The notes below the pieces were generated by a model. The model saw nothing but the letters and a program-made list of their open reading frames with translations. It ran no database searches and was not told the origin of the DNA. From assembly GCF_029223865.1 (NCBI RefSeq), contig NZ_CP119520.1, positions 2,046,001-2,110,000 on the forward strand: a stretch of 64,000 nt of DNA, in the 5' to 3' direction. The stretch is from Telluria mixta (GTDB lineage Bacteria; Pseudomonadota; Gammaproteobacteria; Burkholderiales; Burkholderiaceae_D). The position numbers and the translations under genes are program-made. Shown in pieces: positions 22,712 to 31,703 of this stretch; within the stretch, counting starts at the first letter, position 1, and the number at the start of each line of letters is the position of its first letter.

Positions 22712-25700
22712 ATGTTCGAACAACTTATCGCATTCGCCATCGCGCGCCGCTGGCTGGTCGTACTCGCCGTCCTCGCCCTCGCCGGACTGGGCGTCGTGAA
22801 CTATCAGCGCCTGCCGATCGACGCCGTGCCCGACATCACCAACGTGCAGGTGCAGATCAACACGGCCGCGCAGGGATATTCTCCGCTGGAAGTCGAGCAG
22901 CGCATCACCTTCCCCATCGAGTCGGCGATGAGCGGCCTGCCCCGGCTCGAGCAGACCCGGTCGCTGTCGCGCTACGGCCTGTCGCAGGTCACCGTCGTCT
23001 TCAAGGAAGGCACCGACATTTATTTTGCCCGCCAGCTCGTGAGCGAGCGGCTGCAGCAGGCGAAGAGCCGGCTGCCGGACAAGGCCGAACCGGCGCTGGG
23101 CCCGATCGCGACGGGCCTCGGCGAAATCTTTTACTGGACGGTCGAAGCGCGCCCCGACGCCTTGAAACCGGATGGCACGCCCTATTCTCCGGCCGACCTG
23201 CGCGAGATCCAGGACTGGATCGTGGCACCGCAACTGCGCGGCGTCGCGGGCGTGACGGAAGTGAACACCATCGGCGGCTACCTGAAGGAGTTCCAGGTTG
23301 CGCCGGACATGGCGAAGCTGACCGCGCACGGGCTGTCGCTGGCGACGCTGGTGAACGCCATCGACCGCAACAACGTCAACGCGGGCGCCGGCTATATCGA
23401 GCGGGGCGGCGAGCAGTTCGTCGTGCGCACGCCGGGCCAGGTGAAAACGCTGGAAGAGATCCGCAACATCGTGCTGGACGTCGTCGATGGCGCGCCCGTG
23501 CGCGTGCGCGACGTGGCCGACGTCGAACCGGGCCGCGAACTGCGCACCGGCGCCGCCACGGAAAACGGGAGAGAAGTGGTGCTGGGCGCCGTCTTCATGC
23601 TGATCGGCCAGAACAGCCGCGCCGTCGCGGACAGTGCACGCCGCAAGCTCGATGAGGTCAACCGCTCGCTGCCGCCCGGCGTGCAGGCGCTGCCCGTGTA
23701 CGACCGCGCCGTGCTGGTCAACAAGGCGATTCGCACCGTCCGCAACAACCTCGTCGAAGGGGCGCTGCTCGTCATCGCGATCCTGTTCGCCTTCCTGGGC
23801 AACCTGCGCGCGGCGCTCGTCACCGCGCTCGTCATCCCGCTCACGATGCTGCTCGTCTTCACGGGCATGGTGGGGGCCGGCGTCAGCGCCAACCTGATGA
23901 GCCTCGGCGCGCTCGACTTCGGCATCATCGTCGACGGCGCCGTCGTCATCGTCGAGAACTGCATCCGAAGGCTCGGGATCGCCCAGGCCGAGGTCGGGCG
24001 GCCGTTGACCGGCGCGGAACGCCGCACGGAGGTGGCGCTCGCCGCGGCGGAAGCACGCCGGCCGCTGCTGTTCGGCCAGGTGATCATCATGACGGTCTAC
24101 CTGCCCCTGCTCGCGCTGTCCGGCATCGAAGGCAAGATGTTTCATCCGATGGCGCTCACGGTCGTGATGGCGCTGGTCGGCGCGATGATCCTGTCGGTGA
24201 CGTTCGTGCCGGCCGCCGTCGCGCTGTTCGTCAGCGGCGACGTGGCCGAACACGACAACCGCCTGATGCACAAGGCGCGCGACTGGTACCGGCCGCTGCT
24301 GGACTGGACCCTGCGCAACCGCCCGGTGGCGTTGACGTTCGCCGCGCTCTCCGTGCTGCTGACAGGCCTGCTGGCGACGCGGCTCGGCACCGAGTTCGCG
24401 CCGAACCTGAACGAAGGCGATCTCGCCGTGATGACCTTGCGGATTCCCGGCACGAGCCTGCAGCAGTCGGTGGCGATGCAGCAGAAGCTGGAAGGTGCGC
24501 TGCTGCGCGAATTCCCCGAGATCGAGCGCGTGTTCGCACGCATCGGCACGGCCGAGGTGGCGACCGATCCGATGCCGCCGAACGTGGCCGACAGCTATCT
24601 GATCCTGCGGCCGGAAAGCCAGTGGCCGAAGCCGCGCCGAACGCACGCGCAACTCGTGGCCGCGATCGCGGAAGCGGCCGACCGCATCCCCGGCAACAAC
24701 TATGAGTTCTCGCAACCGATCCAGCTGCGCTTCAATGAGCTGATCTCGGGCGTGCGCAGCGACGTGGCCGTGAAAGTGTTCGGCGACGATACGGCGACCA
24801 TGCTCGCGACGGCCCAGCGCATCGCCCAGGTTCTCGATCGGCTGCCGGGCGCGGTCGACGTGAAAATCGAGCAGACGGAAGGTTTGCCCGCGTTGACCCT
24901 GGCCGTCGACCGCATCAAGGCCGCGCGCTACGGCCTGAACGTGGCGGACGTGCAGGAAGCGTTCGGCACGCTCGTCGGCGGCCGCGACGTCGGCACGGTG
25001 TTCGAAGGCGACCGCCGCTTCGCCATCACCGTGCGCCTGCCGGAAGGGGCGCGCAACGACGTCGAGACCTTGCGCCGCCTGCCCATCTCCCTGCCCGCAC
25101 GCGACGGGCGTAGCGCCAGCATTCCGCTGTCCGAGATCGCCACCCTGGACTTCGTGCCGGAAGCGAACCAGATCAGCCGCGAGAACGGCAAGCGCCGCAT
25201 CGTCGTCACGGCCAACGTGCGCGGGCGCGATCTCGGATCGTTCGTCGCCGCGCTGCAGTCCGATTTGAACAGGCTGAAACTGCCGGCGGGCGTGTGGCTG
25301 AGTCTCGGTGGCCAATTCGAAAACCTGCAGGCCGCGGGCCAGCGCCTGGCCCTCGTCGTGCCGGCCGCGCTGGCGCTCGTGTTCGCGCTGTTGTACCTGA
25401 TGTTCGGCAGCGTGAAGGATGGCCTGCTCGTCTTCAGCGGCATCCCGTTCGCCATGACGGGCGGCGTGCTGGCGCTGTGGCTGCGCGGGTTGCCGCTGTC
25501 GATATCGGCGGCCGTCGGCTTCATCGCGCTGTCCGGCGTGGCCGTGCTGAACGGCCTCGTGATGCTGACGTTCGTGCGTTCGCTGCGCGACCAGGGGCAC
25601 TCGGCGCAAGACGCCATGCGCGAGGGCGCGCAAGTGCGCCTGCGGGCCGTGCTGATGACGGCGCTCGTCGCGTCGCTGGGCTTCCTGCCGATGGCGCTGG

Positions 25701-25846
25701 CGACGAGTACCGGGGCCGAGGTGCAGCGGCCGCTGGCGACGGTCGTCATCGGCGGCATCCTGTCGTCGACGGCGCTGACCTTGCTGATCCTGCCCGCCTT
25801 GTACACGTGGGCGCACCGAAGTTCCCGCGATCCGGCCTATCGTTGA
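22712..25846 (+). CDS. czcA: Heavy-metal efflux RND pump (CzcA type)
   Basis: 1044 residues, full length for the HME-RND family. It is a proton-driven inner-membrane pump with 12 transmembrane helices and two large periplasmic loops. Transmembrane helix 4 carries D-F-G-I-I-V-D-G-A-V-V with Asp402 and Asp408. This D-F-G...D-G-A-V signature is typical of the cobalt-zinc-cadmium (or nickel) branch and unlike the copper/silver CusA pattern. R-L-P-I-D-A-V-P-D-I-T-N-V-Q-V at about 30-44 is another family hallmark. Metal choice is inferred from this motif. It is the last gene of czcICBA. Confidence 0.93.
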   Translation: MFEQLIAFAIARRWLVVLAVLALAGLGVVNYQRLPIDAVPDITNVQVQINTAAQGYSPLEVEQRITFPIESAMSGLPRLEQTRSLSRYGLSQVTVVFKEGTDIYFARQLVSERLQQAKSRLPDKAEPALGPIATGLGEIFYWTVEARPDALKPDGTPYSPADLREIQDWIVAPQLRGVAGVTEVNTIGGYLKEFQVAPDMAKLTAHGLSLATLVNAIDRNNVNAGAGYIERGGEQFVVRTPGQVKTLEEIRNIVLDVVDGAPVRVRDVADVEPGRELRTGAATENGREVVLGAVFMLIGQNSRAVADSARRKLDEVNRSLPPGVQALPVYDRAVLVNKAIRTVRNNLVEGALLVIAILFAFLGNLRAALVTALVIPLTMLLVFTGMVGAGVSANLMSLGALDFGIIVDGAVVIVENCIRRLGIAQAEVGRPLTGAERRTEVALAAAEARRPLLFGQVIIMTVYLPLLALSGIEGKMFHPMALTVVMALVGAMILSVTFVPAAVALFVSGDVAEHDNRLMHKARDWYRPLLDWTLRNRPVALTFAALSVLLTGLLATRLGTEFAPNLNEGDLAVMTLRIPGTSLQQSVAMQQKLEGALLREFPEIERVFARIGTAEVATDPMPPNVADSYLILRPESQWPKPRRTHAQLVAAIAEAADRIPGNNYEFSQPIQLRFNELISGVRSDVAVKVFGDDTATMLATAQRIAQVLDRLPGAVDVKIEQTEGLPALTLAVDRIKAARYGLNVADVQEAFGTLVGGRDVGTVFEGDRRFAITVRLPEGARNDVETLRRLPISLPARDGRSASIPLSEIATLDFVPEANQISRENGKRRIVVTANVRGRDLGSFVAALQSDLNRLKLPAGVWLSLGGQFENLQAAGQRLALVVPAALALVFALLYLMFGSVKDGLLVFSGIPFAMTGGVLALWLRGLPLSISAAVGFIALSGVAVLNGLVMLTFVRSLRDQGHSAQDAMREGAQVRLRAVLMTALVASLGFLPMALATSTGAEVQRPLATVVIGGILSSTALTLLILPALYTWAHRSSRDPAYR

Positions 25847-25940
25847 GCGTCATGGTGCGGCCGTCCGGTACGCCATCCGGACCGGCCGCACCTGTGGCAG
25901 ACTTTGTCATCGCTTATCGCTTACTGACACGGACACGCAC

Positions 25941-26660
25941 ATGAACAAGCAGATGAGCATCGGACGGATCGAAGCCTTGGCCCTGCGTCCCACCCTGGCC
26001 GCGCCGCCCGTGCGCGTGGATGGCGTGAGGGCCATCGCCTACCAGGGACTGGAGGGCGACGTGTACGCCGACCCGCTGTCGCCGCGCCAGCTGCTGCTGG
26101 CCGGTACGGATGCGTACGACGCGCTCGCGCTGCCGCCCCACACGCTGCGCGAAAACCTGCTCGTGGACGTCGACACGTCGCGGCTCGCGTCCGGCACCGT
26201 GCTGCAGGTCGGCGATGGCGTCCTGCTGCGGCTGATGTTCCAGTGCGAAGCCTGCGGTCACCTGGACGCGCACCACCCCGGCCTGTCGACACGCATCGGC
26301 ACACGGCGCGGCATGCTGGCGCGCGTGCTGCGCGGCGGCGGGATCCGCCCGGGCGACCGGATCAGCATCGCGGGTCCGACGCTGCCGGCGTGGTCCGACG
26401 ACTGGCGCGAGCGCATCGTCCACGTGCTCGACACCTTGCCGCCCAAGAGTGTGATCACCTATAAACGGCTGGCCCAGCTGGCGGGCGTCGCGTCGAGTTA
26501 TTGCCGCGCCTTCCCGGGCATCATCGCCCGGCTCGGGCCGTTCTATGCGGGCAGGGCGGTGCCGACGCAATCGGATATTGCCCTGCCGCGCTGGGATGGG
26601 CACGGGTTGTTCGATCCCGCGCCGGCCGAGCGCTTGTTTTCCGCCGAGGTGGTGCCGTAG
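25941..26660 (+). CDS. MOSC-domain protein with alkyltransferase-like C-terminal domain
   Basis: 239 residues. The N-terminal about 155 residues form a MOSC domain (G-L-E-G-D-V-Y-A-D-P, R-Q-L-L-L-A-G, R-E-N-L-L-V-D-V, F-Q-C-E-A-C-G near 105 with the MOSC cysteine), a fold used to transfer sulfur to metal cofactors. The C-terminal part (about 165-225), D-T-L-P-P-K-S-V-I-T-Y-K-R-L-A-Q-L-A-G-V followed by C-R-A-F-P-G, resembles the DNA-binding half of O6-alkylguanine transferases and alkyltransferase-like proteins but lacks the P-C-H-R active site. The combination suggests nucleic-acid or adduct recognition joined to a sulfur-handling domain. It stands alone on the plus strand. Confidence 0.8.
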   Translation: MNKQMSIGRIEALALRPTLAAPPVRVDGVRAIAYQGLEGDVYADPLSPRQLLLAGTDAYDALALPPHTLRENLLVDVDTSRLASGTVLQVGDGVLLRLMFQCEACGHLDAHHPGLSTRIGTRRGMLARVLRGGGIRPGDRISIAGPTLPAWSDDWRERIVHVLDTLPPKSVITYKRLAQLAGVASSYCRAFPGIIARLGPFYAGRAVPTQSDIALPRWDGHGLFDPAPAERLFSAEVVP

Positions 26661-26669
26661 GAACGCTCG

Positions 26670-27779
26670 TCAGGCCGGCTGGTCGATCGGCTGCAGGGCG
26701 TAGCGGACGTCGCCGCGGTCATCCGCCTGCGGCCCGGTGACGAGGTAGGCGTCCCAACCGAGGTGCCCGCCCTGCGCGGGGCCGAGGATGGTGCTGTGGA
26801 CCTCGTCGCCGCGCAGGATCAGTTCGACTTCGTATTCGAGCGTGACGCCGGCCAGCAGGCCCAGCATGCTTTTGAGGGCACGCGCCGCGAGGCCGCCCGG
26901 CAGGAACGATGTGAAACCGGCGTGGTCCAGGGGACCGACGACGACGCGCAGGCGCAGGTCGCGCTGCCACACGCGGACGCCGGCCATCGCGCTCGTCCCC
27001 AGCACGGCGGTGGCGTGGCCGAGGACGGTCTGCTGGGCCGGCGGCACGTCGTACCAGGCGCCGACGAATTGCTCGATGCGCACCGGGTGGCCGAAGTACT
27101 CGGACAGCACGCGCCCCATCTGCACGGCCGAGGGTGGGCGCTGGCGGATCGACGCGGCGAAATAGCCGATCGTTTCGTCCAGCAGCGCACCGTCCCTGTC
27201 GTGTGTCAGGCGGCGGCGCAGCGCATTCTGGCCGAGCCCGGCCAGCGCCAGCAGCAGCGGCAGGAAGGTGTCCTGGCCGTCGAGCTGGTATTTGAAGTGC
27301 AGCCGGTACTTGCGCCAGGCCGCGTAGAACAGCGCCAGCGAACGGTTCGAGAAGGTGTCCAGCAGGGCGCGCGGGCCCTCGTCGGACTGGCGCTGCTGGT
27401 GTTCGGCGATGCGCTCCGTGTAATGGGCCGGCAGCACGCCGGTGGCGCTCAGCAGGCCCATGAAGGATGGGGTGACGCGGATGTAGCTGAGTCTGGCTTC
27501 CTGCAGCGCCTTGCCGAGCGCGTGCGCGCCGCATTCGAGGTCGCGCGGCTCGGGCTGGATGGCTTCCAGCTGGCTGGCCGGGAAGCCGAGCGACGTCGAG
27601 TTCTGGAAGCGTACGTAATGGGAGATAACGTCGTGGGCGTTGGCGTCGTGCTGGGGCCGGCCGTGCCGCTTGAGCCAGAGCTCGAGCATGCGCACGGCCT
27701 GGAAGTACTCGAAACGATAGGGTTCCCTGAACAGGCGTTCGATTACAGCAGGCTCAAATCGCCGCTTCTCGGTAGGCAT
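26670..27779 (-). CDS. tssG: Type VI secretion baseplate subunit TssG
   Basis: 369 residues, family length. The N-terminus F-E-P-A-V-I-E-R-L-F-R-E-P-Y-R-F-E-Y-F-Q-A-V-R is the TssG/ImpH/VasB signature. R-F-Q-N-S-T-S-L-G-F-P-A follows near 75 and G-N-C-type wedge motifs in the C-terminal half. TssG is part of the TssK-F-G-E wedge of the T6SS baseplate. It overlaps tssF by 37 nt at its 5' end, so the two are translationally coupled. No further T6SS gene lies downstream; the next gene is convergent. Confidence 0.92.
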   Translation of the reverse strand: MPTEKRRFEPAVIERLFREPYRFEYFQAVRMLELWLKRHGRPQHDANAHDVISHYVRFQNSTSLGFPASQLEAIQPEPRDLECGAHALGKALQEARLSYIRVTPSFMGLLSATGVLPAHYTERIAEHQQRQSDEGPRALLDTFSNRSLALFYAAWRKYRLHFKYQLDGQDTFLPLLLALAGLGQNALRRRLTHDRDGALLDETIGYFAASIRQRPPSAVQMGRVLSEYFGHPVRIEQFVGAWYDVPPAQQTVLGHATAVLGTSAMAGVRVWQRDLRLRVVVGPLDHAGFTSFLPGGLAARALKSMLGLLAGVTLEYEVELILRGDEVHSTILGPAQGGHLGWDAYLVTGPQADDRGDVRYALQPIDQPA

Positions 27780-29599
27780 TTCAATAATTCCTCTCCGGTT
27801 TTATTGGACACGACCACCAGTTGCGTGAAGCTGTTGGCGTGCACGTACAGGGCGAGAAACCGTTCGATGATGTGGGCGAATGCGTAGATGCCGCTGCCGA
27901 CGAAGGCTTCCTCGTCGATGAGGATGCGCACCTCGACGCCGCGCACGAGGCAGGTGAACGGATTGCCCTCCATCCAGGCGCTGGCCGTGCGCTGTTCGAT
28001 GCCGGCGATGCCGCCGATCTGGCGCTGCGACGACGGCGAACGGGGCAGGTCGTACAAGGCGAGCATTTCACGGAAGGCATCGACGCCGCCATTTGCCAGC
28101 GACAAATGGTTCAGTGTCAGGTGCGAGATCAGGCGCCAGTGGGCGCTGCGGGCACTCTCGAAGCGGTATGTGATCGTGGGCTTGCGCAGGAAGTTGATCG
28201 TCTTCACGTTCGAGCCGCCTTCGAGGAACAAATCGCCGCCGCGCTGGCCATAGGAGAGCAAGGCCGGCAGGTCGCGGTTGCTGCAGATGAGTTCGATGTT
28301 CAGCGTTTGCGTCTCGACGGCGGCGGGGTCGAAATCGATGTCGACGATGGCGATCTGCGTCTCGTAGCCGGGGCTGCGCTCGGCCAGCGTCTCGTCGCGC
28401 CGCAAGACCCAGTAATGCCCGTTCTGCTCGGGTGTCTGGGCGTGCTTGAGAGAATAGAACGGGTGGAATTCGACGACCGTTTCTCCCTGCGGCGTCTGGC
28501 GCACGAGGTTGACGGATTCGATGGAGTGCACTTCGTACGCGAAGGCGCGGCGCGCATCGGCCAGTACGGGATAGCTGGCGCTGGCGTGGGTCAGGCGGAT
28601 CGGTTCGCCGCGTTGCTTGAACAGGTTGATGACGGGGGTACAGCCCAGCAACAGGTTGTTCGTCGACAGCGTGCCGAGCATGCGCGCCGTGTTCGAATCC
28701 GCGCGCAGGCCCGACAGCGCCAGGTGCAAGGTGACGGTCGTCGCTCCGGCCGCCAGCGCGGTTGGCAGCGCGGCCATGAGCGCGGCCAGGTCGATGTCGA
28801 AGAAGTTGAACTTGTCCGGGAAGCAGAAGTACTCGGTCAGCAGGCGGTAGGCGGCGTGCGAGCGGGCGGGAAAATCGATCAGGGCTTCGTCGTCGGCGAA
28901 GCCGGCGGGTTCGATCGGGATCGCGTCCAGCGGAAACCAGCGGCCGTTGCGATCCGCCTCGACGTATGCGCCCGCCGCGCGCATGAACAGGGTGTCGCGG
29001 AGCGCCGCGCAGAACGACGCCTCGCCGTCGATGAACACGCGCAGGCGCGGCAGGGCCAGTCGGCCGAGGCGCAGCTGGTCGGCCGTGGCGGTGAGTGTCA
29101 GGCTGAGGCCGGAGCCCGCGCCTTCCGGCAGGCGCACGGCTTCGGGATGGTCGATGATGGCGGAAAACGCGGCACCGGTGAGCGCGATCGGTGCGACGGT
29201 GACGGGATACACGGTGCGGAACGTACAGGCCGCACCGCGCACGGGCCGCGTACTGAGCGCGGTGCCGCGCGGCATGACGCTGACGCCCGTCTGCTGCTCG
29301 GCGGTGCCGCCGAAGTCCATGCAGGCGATCGAACAGGGGGGAAATGGCCGCAGGTAATGCGGGTACAGCACGTCGAACAGCGCTTCCGTGAATTCCGGAT
29401 AGTCGTCATCGAGCCGTTTGGCGATGCGTGCGTTCAGCAGCGCGAACGATTCGATCATGCGTTCCGTGTGCGGGTCTTCGCACACTTCGCCGCTGATGAG
29501 CAGGCGGCCCGCGATCTTGGGATAGCGCTCGGCGAATTCGCGTAGGTGGCGGCGCAGGTAGCCGAGCTCGCGCTCGTAATACGGTAGCAATTGTTCCAA
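27743..29599 (-). CDS. tssF: Type VI secretion baseplate subunit TssF
   Basis: 618 residues. It begins L-L-P-Y-Y-E-R-E-L-G-Y-L-R, the TssF/ImpG/VasA start, with F-A-E-R-Y-P-K-I-A-G-R-L and L-F-D-V-L-Y-P-H-Y-L-R-P-F-P-P in the first 110 residues. The start codon is TTG at 29599. No ATG fits the family N-terminus, and GAGG lies a suitable distance upstream inside the end of tssE, so the start is probably real though unusual. tssE ends 2 nt upstream and tssG starts inside its 3' end. Confidence 0.93.
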   Translation of the reverse strand: MEQLLPYYERELGYLRRHLREFAERYPKIAGRLLISGEVCEDPHTERMIESFALLNARIAKRLDDDYPEFTEALFDVLYPHYLRPFPPCSIACMDFGGTAEQQTGVSVMPRGTALSTRPVRGAACTFRTVYPVTVAPIALTGAAFSAIIDHPEAVRLPEGAGSGLSLTLTATADQLRLGRLALPRLRVFIDGEASFCAALRDTLFMRAAGAYVEADRNGRWFPLDAIPIEPAGFADDEALIDFPARSHAAYRLLTEYFCFPDKFNFFDIDLAALMAALPTALAAGATTVTLHLALSGLRADSNTARMLGTLSTNNLLLGCTPVINLFKQRGEPIRLTHASASYPVLADARRAFAYEVHSIESVNLVRQTPQGETVVEFHPFYSLKHAQTPEQNGHYWVLRRDETLAERSPGYETQIAIVDIDFDPAAVETQTLNIELICSNRDLPALLSYGQRGGDLFLEGGSNVKTINFLRKPTITYRFESARSAHWRLISHLTLNHLSLANGGVDAFREMLALYDLPRSPSSQRQIGGIAGIEQRTASAWMEGNPFTCLVRGVEVRILIDEEAFVGSGIYAFAHIIERFLALYVHANSFTQLVVVSNKTGEELLKCLPRSGDLSLL

Positions 29600-29601
29600 G
29601 C

Positions 29602-30105
29602 TTAGCCTCGCGCGGACGCGGCCAGCGACGCCCTGGCCGCCTTGCTGATGCTGTACTGCAGGGTCGACGGCTGCAGCAGCGCATCGAAATTGACCGGTTC
29701 TTCCGATGCGCTGGCGACGAGCACCGCCGTGATCGAAAATTTCAATCGGTTCACCGCATTCTCGTCGCGCACTTCCAGTACCGCCTTTACATTGCGCAGG
29801 CGCGGTTCATGACGGGCGATGGTCTTTTCGAGGCACTCGCAGATGTAGGCGCGGTCGCTCGGGCTCGACAGCGAGCGGTCGGCGAAATCCGTCAAGCCAT
29901 AGGTGACGAGTGAGTCGCTGCACTCGGGAAAACCCTGCAGTGAATTTTCCGGGATGACAGAGCGTGTGTTCAACAACGCCTCCAGGTCGCGTGCGACGGC
30001 ATCCTTGAAATCCTCGGCGGTCATGCGCGAGATGGTGGCGTTGCCGACGCCGCGCACCGACGTGCCCAGCAGACGGTCGAAAAATCCAGGCGTGAACCCT
30101 TCCAT
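29602..30105 (-). CDS. tssE: Type VI secretion baseplate subunit TssE (gp25-like)
   Basis: 167 residues from the ATG at 30105 behind GGAGGAG. F-F-D-R-L-L-G near the start, then the gp25-like lysozyme-fold domain: D-L-E-A-L-L-N-T-R, L-V-T-Y-G-L-T-D-F and I-A-R-H-E-P-R-L, all TssE hallmarks. The E-P-R-L motif is kept. It is first in the tssE-F-G transcript and divergent from tssK across a 187-bp gap that should hold both promoters. Confidence 0.93.
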   Translation of the reverse strand: MEGFTPGFFDRLLGTSVRGVGNATISRMTAEDFKDAVARDLEALLNTRSVIPENSLQGFPECSDSLVTYGLTDFADRSLSSPSDRAYICECLEKTIARHEPRLRNVKAVLEVRDENAVNRLKFSITAVLVASASEEPVNFDALLQPSTLQYSISKAARASLAASARG

Positions 30106-30292
30106 CGAAGCTCCTCCATGCCGGCAGCGCAAGCCGGCATCTTCACACAGTCGAGCGCGAAAAAATAGTTCAGTTGGGAATGACCCACGGTTACTTTGAG
30201 CAGTAGCAAAACTGCAGGTCGTTGCGAAAAAAAATGTGCCGTGAAGGACTAAGGTGATCGACTTGGAACAAGTCATTGACTGGAGGACATGC

Positions 30293-31657
30293 ATGACGAG
30301 CACGATGATCGGCAACATGGCCAGCAAGGTGTTGTGGGGCGAAGGCCTGCTCCTGCGTCCGCAGCATTTCCAGCGCCAGGACCAGTACCATGAACACCGC
30401 CTGTACAAGAGCATCCGGGCCGTACACCCGTATGCCTGGGGCATCGAAGCGCTGCAGATCGACCGCGAGGCGCTGTCCAGCAACGTGTTACGCATCCTCG
30501 AGCTGGCGCTGCGCTTCCAGGATGGTGAACTGGTCGATGCACCGGGTGCCGACGAACTGCCCGACACCGTCGACCTCAGCCAGTTTCCGCAGTCCCAGCA
30601 AACCATCACGTATTACGCCGCCCTGCCCGGCCTGAAACCCTTCAGCGGCAATTTCGCCCAGCCGGGCCAGCCGACCAAGACGGTCCGCTTCGTGCAGACA
30701 AACGAGGAAACGCCCGACCTCTACACCCAGGCAGCGCCGGCGTCCGTGTCTTACCTCAGGAAAACCGTGCGCCTCGTCCCCGAATTCGAGCCACGCGACG
30801 CCTATCTCAGCTTTCCGGTGCTGCGCCTGCGCCGCGCCCCGTCCGGCGGCTTCGAGCTGGACCCGTCCTTCCTGTCGCCGAGCCTGTCGGTGGGTGCCGC
30901 ACCCGCCCTGTTCCAGCAAGTGCGCCGCCTGCTCGAGGCGCTGCAGGCCAAGGTGAGCTCGCTGTACGGCCACCACCGCGAGCCGAGCCGCAACGTGATC
31001 GAATTCCGTTCCGGCGACATGTCGTCGTTCTGGCTCTTGCACACCGCCAGCTCCGCCTGCGCATCGCTATCCCACTACCTTCACCATCCCGACCTGCACC
31101 CGGAACGCTTGCACGAACAATTGCTCGGCGTAGCCGGTGCGCTGATGACGTTTTCGAAAAGCTGGACGCTGACCGACCTGCCGGTTTACCAGCACGCCGA
31201 CCCTGGCCCCGGCTTCGCCAAGCTGTTCCAGATCATCCGCGAACTGCTCGACACCGTGATCTCGTCGAAGTACTTCGCCATCGTCCTGAACGAAGTGCGG
31301 CCGTCGTACCACCACGGCATGCTCGACTCCGGCAAGATCGACGACAAGACCACCTTTTACATTGCCGTCTCGGCCGACATCCCGACCCTGGAACTCGTCG
31401 ACACCGTGCCGCTGCGTTTCAAGGTCGGCGCGCCGGACGACGTCGAGAAATGCGTGCTGTCCGCCCTGCCCGGCGTACGCCTGCAATACGCGCCGCAACT
31501 GCCCGCCGCCATACCGGTGCGCCCCGACACGTGTTATTTCATCCTCGATGCCAAGGGACAGATGTACGAACGCATGCTGCAGGCGCAATCGATGGCGATC
31601 TACGTGCCGTCGGGGATGAAGGGGCTGAAGCTCGAACTGATGGCTGTTGCCGCCTGA
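30293..31657 (+). CDS. tssK: Type VI secretion baseplate subunit TssK
   Basis: 454 residues from the ATG at 30293 (SD GGAGGA). The N-terminus V-L-W-G-E-G-L-L-L-R-P-Q-H-F-Q is diagnostic of TssK/ImpJ/VasE. P-Y-A-W-G-I and the rest of the length match the family. TssK links baseplate and membrane complex. It is divergent from tssE, and the next gene is a ketosynthase-like membrane protein rather than the usual tssL. Confidence 0.95.
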   Translation: MTSTMIGNMASKVLWGEGLLLRPQHFQRQDQYHEHRLYKSIRAVHPYAWGIEALQIDREALSSNVLRILELALRFQDGELVDAPGADELPDTVDLSQFPQSQQTITYYAALPGLKPFSGNFAQPGQPTKTVRFVQTNEETPDLYTQAAPASVSYLRKTVRLVPEFEPRDAYLSFPVLRLRRAPSGGFELDPSFLSPSLSVGAAPALFQQVRRLLEALQAKVSSLYGHHREPSRNVIEFRSGDMSSFWLLHTASSACASLSHYLHHPDLHPERLHEQLLGVAGALMTFSKSWTLTDLPVYQHADPGPGFAKLFQIIRELLDTVISSKYFAIVLNEVRPSYHHGMLDSGKIDDKTTFYIAVSADIPTLELVDTVPLRFKVGAPDDVEKCVLSALPGVRLQYAPQLPAAIPVRPDTCYFILDAKGQMYERMLQAQSMAIYVPSGMKGLKLELMAVAA

Positions 31658-31703
31658 GCCCGCAGCAATGTTCCCCGTTGACAACCTTTGACTGCACACC
31701 ATC

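Noticed and set aside
22304..25816. 1170-codon minus-strand open frame over czcA
   Set aside because: Antisense to a full-length RND pump and with repetitive Arg/Gln/His composition and no domain.
20301..25846. Copper/silver (Cus) efflux system
   Set aside because: The D-F-G-I-I-V-D-G motif of the pump fits divalent-metal HME pumps, and no CusF or Met-rich site was seen.
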